From NCBI RefSeq assembly GCF_018409545.1, contig NZ_AP024563.1, positions 1,876,755-1,940,754 of the forward strand: 64,000 nucleotides of DNA, given 5' to 3'. This DNA comes from Allochromatium tepidum (GTDB taxonomy: Bacteria; Pseudomonadota; Gammaproteobacteria; Chromatiales; Chromatiaceae). Under the pieces are notes generated by a model. It was not told the origin of the DNA and made no database searches. It saw only the letters and a list, made by a program, of their open reading frames with translations. The translations under genes and the position numbers were made by a program. Of this stretch, positions 63,535-64,000 are shown piece after piece; positions within the stretch are counted from its first letter, which is position 1, and each line of letters starts with the position of its first letter.

Positions 63535-64000
63535 TCAGGCCCGCAAGCCATCGACGCGCTGAAAACCGCGCGGCAGGAGTTTACCACGCCGTCCGCGCTC
63601 GCCACGGTAGAGCGCCAGATCGGACGGTTTGAGCGTGAGTTCGCGCTTGCCGGACAGCACGGTCAGGGGCGCGCCCTCCCCCACCACGGCGACGGCGATC
63701 AGGCGCTCGCCTTCGGCGCCGGCGCGTCCGGCGGGGATGCCGATGATCTTGTTGCCCTTGCCGCGCGCCATCTCGGGCAGCTCGGCGAGCGGGAACAGGA
63801 GCAGATGCCCGGCTGTGGTGACGGCGGCCACGCTGGAACCTTCGATCCCGGCGATGCGCACCGGGTCCAGGAGGCGCGCCCCGTCCGGCAGGGTCAGAAC
63901 GGCTTTGCCGCCCTTGGGCTTGGCGATCAGCTCCTCGAAGCGGACGATGAAGCCATAACCGGCATCGGAAGCGAGCAGATAGCGCGTCTCCGCACTGTCG
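63535..64000 (-). CDS. parC: DNA topoisomerase IV subunit A, C-terminal part (cut by window end)
   Basis: The reverse-strand frame is open from the last base to TGA at 63535-63537, giving about 154 residues. Text such as RYLLASDAGYGFIVRFEEL, LIAKPKGGKAVLTLPDG and ARGKGNKIIGIPAG is the beta-pinwheel C-terminal domain of the GyrA/ParC family, with ParC the better match. KGNKI is the recurrent GyrA-box-like element. The catalytic N-terminal half lies outside the window. Topoisomerase IV unlinks replicated chromosomes. Confidence 0.88.
   Translation of the reverse strand, partial: DSAETRYLLASDAGYGFIVRFEELIAKPKGGKAVLTLPDGARLLDPVRIAGIEGSSVAAVTTAGHLLLFPLAELPEMARGKGNKIIGIPAGRAGAEGERLIAVAVVGEGAPLTVLSGKRELTLKPSDLALYRGERGRRGKLLPRGFQRVDGLRA

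Overview
The window is GC-rich, densely coded chromosomal DNA from a gammaproteobacterium. Gene order (nnr-tsaE-ami-mutL-miaA-hfq-hflX-hflK-hflC-DUF2065-hisZ-purA; pncC-recA-recX-alaS-lysC-tRNA-csrA; pgsA-uvrC) and the gammaproteobacterial FabA, Hfq, CsrA, HolC and RraA support this. The mixture with glgA, two-subunit pyruvate carboxylase and many PilZ/HDOD proteins suggests the order Chromatiales (purple sulfur bacteria or relatives). That placement is inference. No plasmid, phage, IS or CRISPR hallmark was seen.

Layout. 1-13,240 (mostly +): an unidentified protein end, glgA, a convergent PilZ gene, folP, mrcA (PBP1A), alaC, a palindromic repeat, hom; then reverse-strand uppP and a phosphopantetheinyl transferase; then tex with an overlapping SET-domain gene. 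13,380-23,450 (-): metY, tRNA-Leu, a Sel1 protein, tRNA-Ser, csrA, lysC, alaS, recX, recA carrying a 361-residue intein, and pncC. 23,600-28,430: a cupin and a DUF302 protein (+), then a Cys-rich small protein, a biotin carboxyltransferase and a biotin carboxylase (-), and tRNA-Gly. 28,480-36,000: pgsA, uvrC, an HDOD protein and an alpha/beta hydrolase (-), a decayed Na/Pi cotransporter (+), a second HDOD protein (+), CYTH and rraA (-). 36,300-44,750: yccA, small membrane and lipoprotein genes and gdx (+), then two envelope proteins, bioA and a GTPase/membrane-protein pair (-). 44,900-59,260 (-): the long conserved purA-to-nnr cluster plus a PilZ protein. 59,460-64,000: proS, fabA, holC (+), an HD-GYP response regulator and the end of parC (-).

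How the genes fit together. DNA maintenance is well represented: RecA/RecX, MutL of the endonuclease type, UvrC, ParC and HolC. Membrane-protease control (HflK, HflC, YccA, all partners of FtsH) and RNA-level control (Hfq, CsrA, RraA, MiaA) also appear. Cyclic-di-GMP and HDOD-type signalling is represented by two PilZ proteins, one HD-GYP response regulator and two HDOD proteins. Aspartate-family amino acid synthesis is spread over lysC, hom and metY. The biotin-dependent pyruvate carboxylase pair and bioA are metabolically linked.

The most noteworthy items are: the RecA intein in the DNA-binding L2 loop; recX lying in frame behind the recA TGA with no ATG start; the DUF3482 GTPase/DUF2868 membrane-protein pair with a roughly 60-residue Glu-Pro linker; the bacterial SET-domain gene overlapping tex; and the Na/Pi cotransporter pseudogene.
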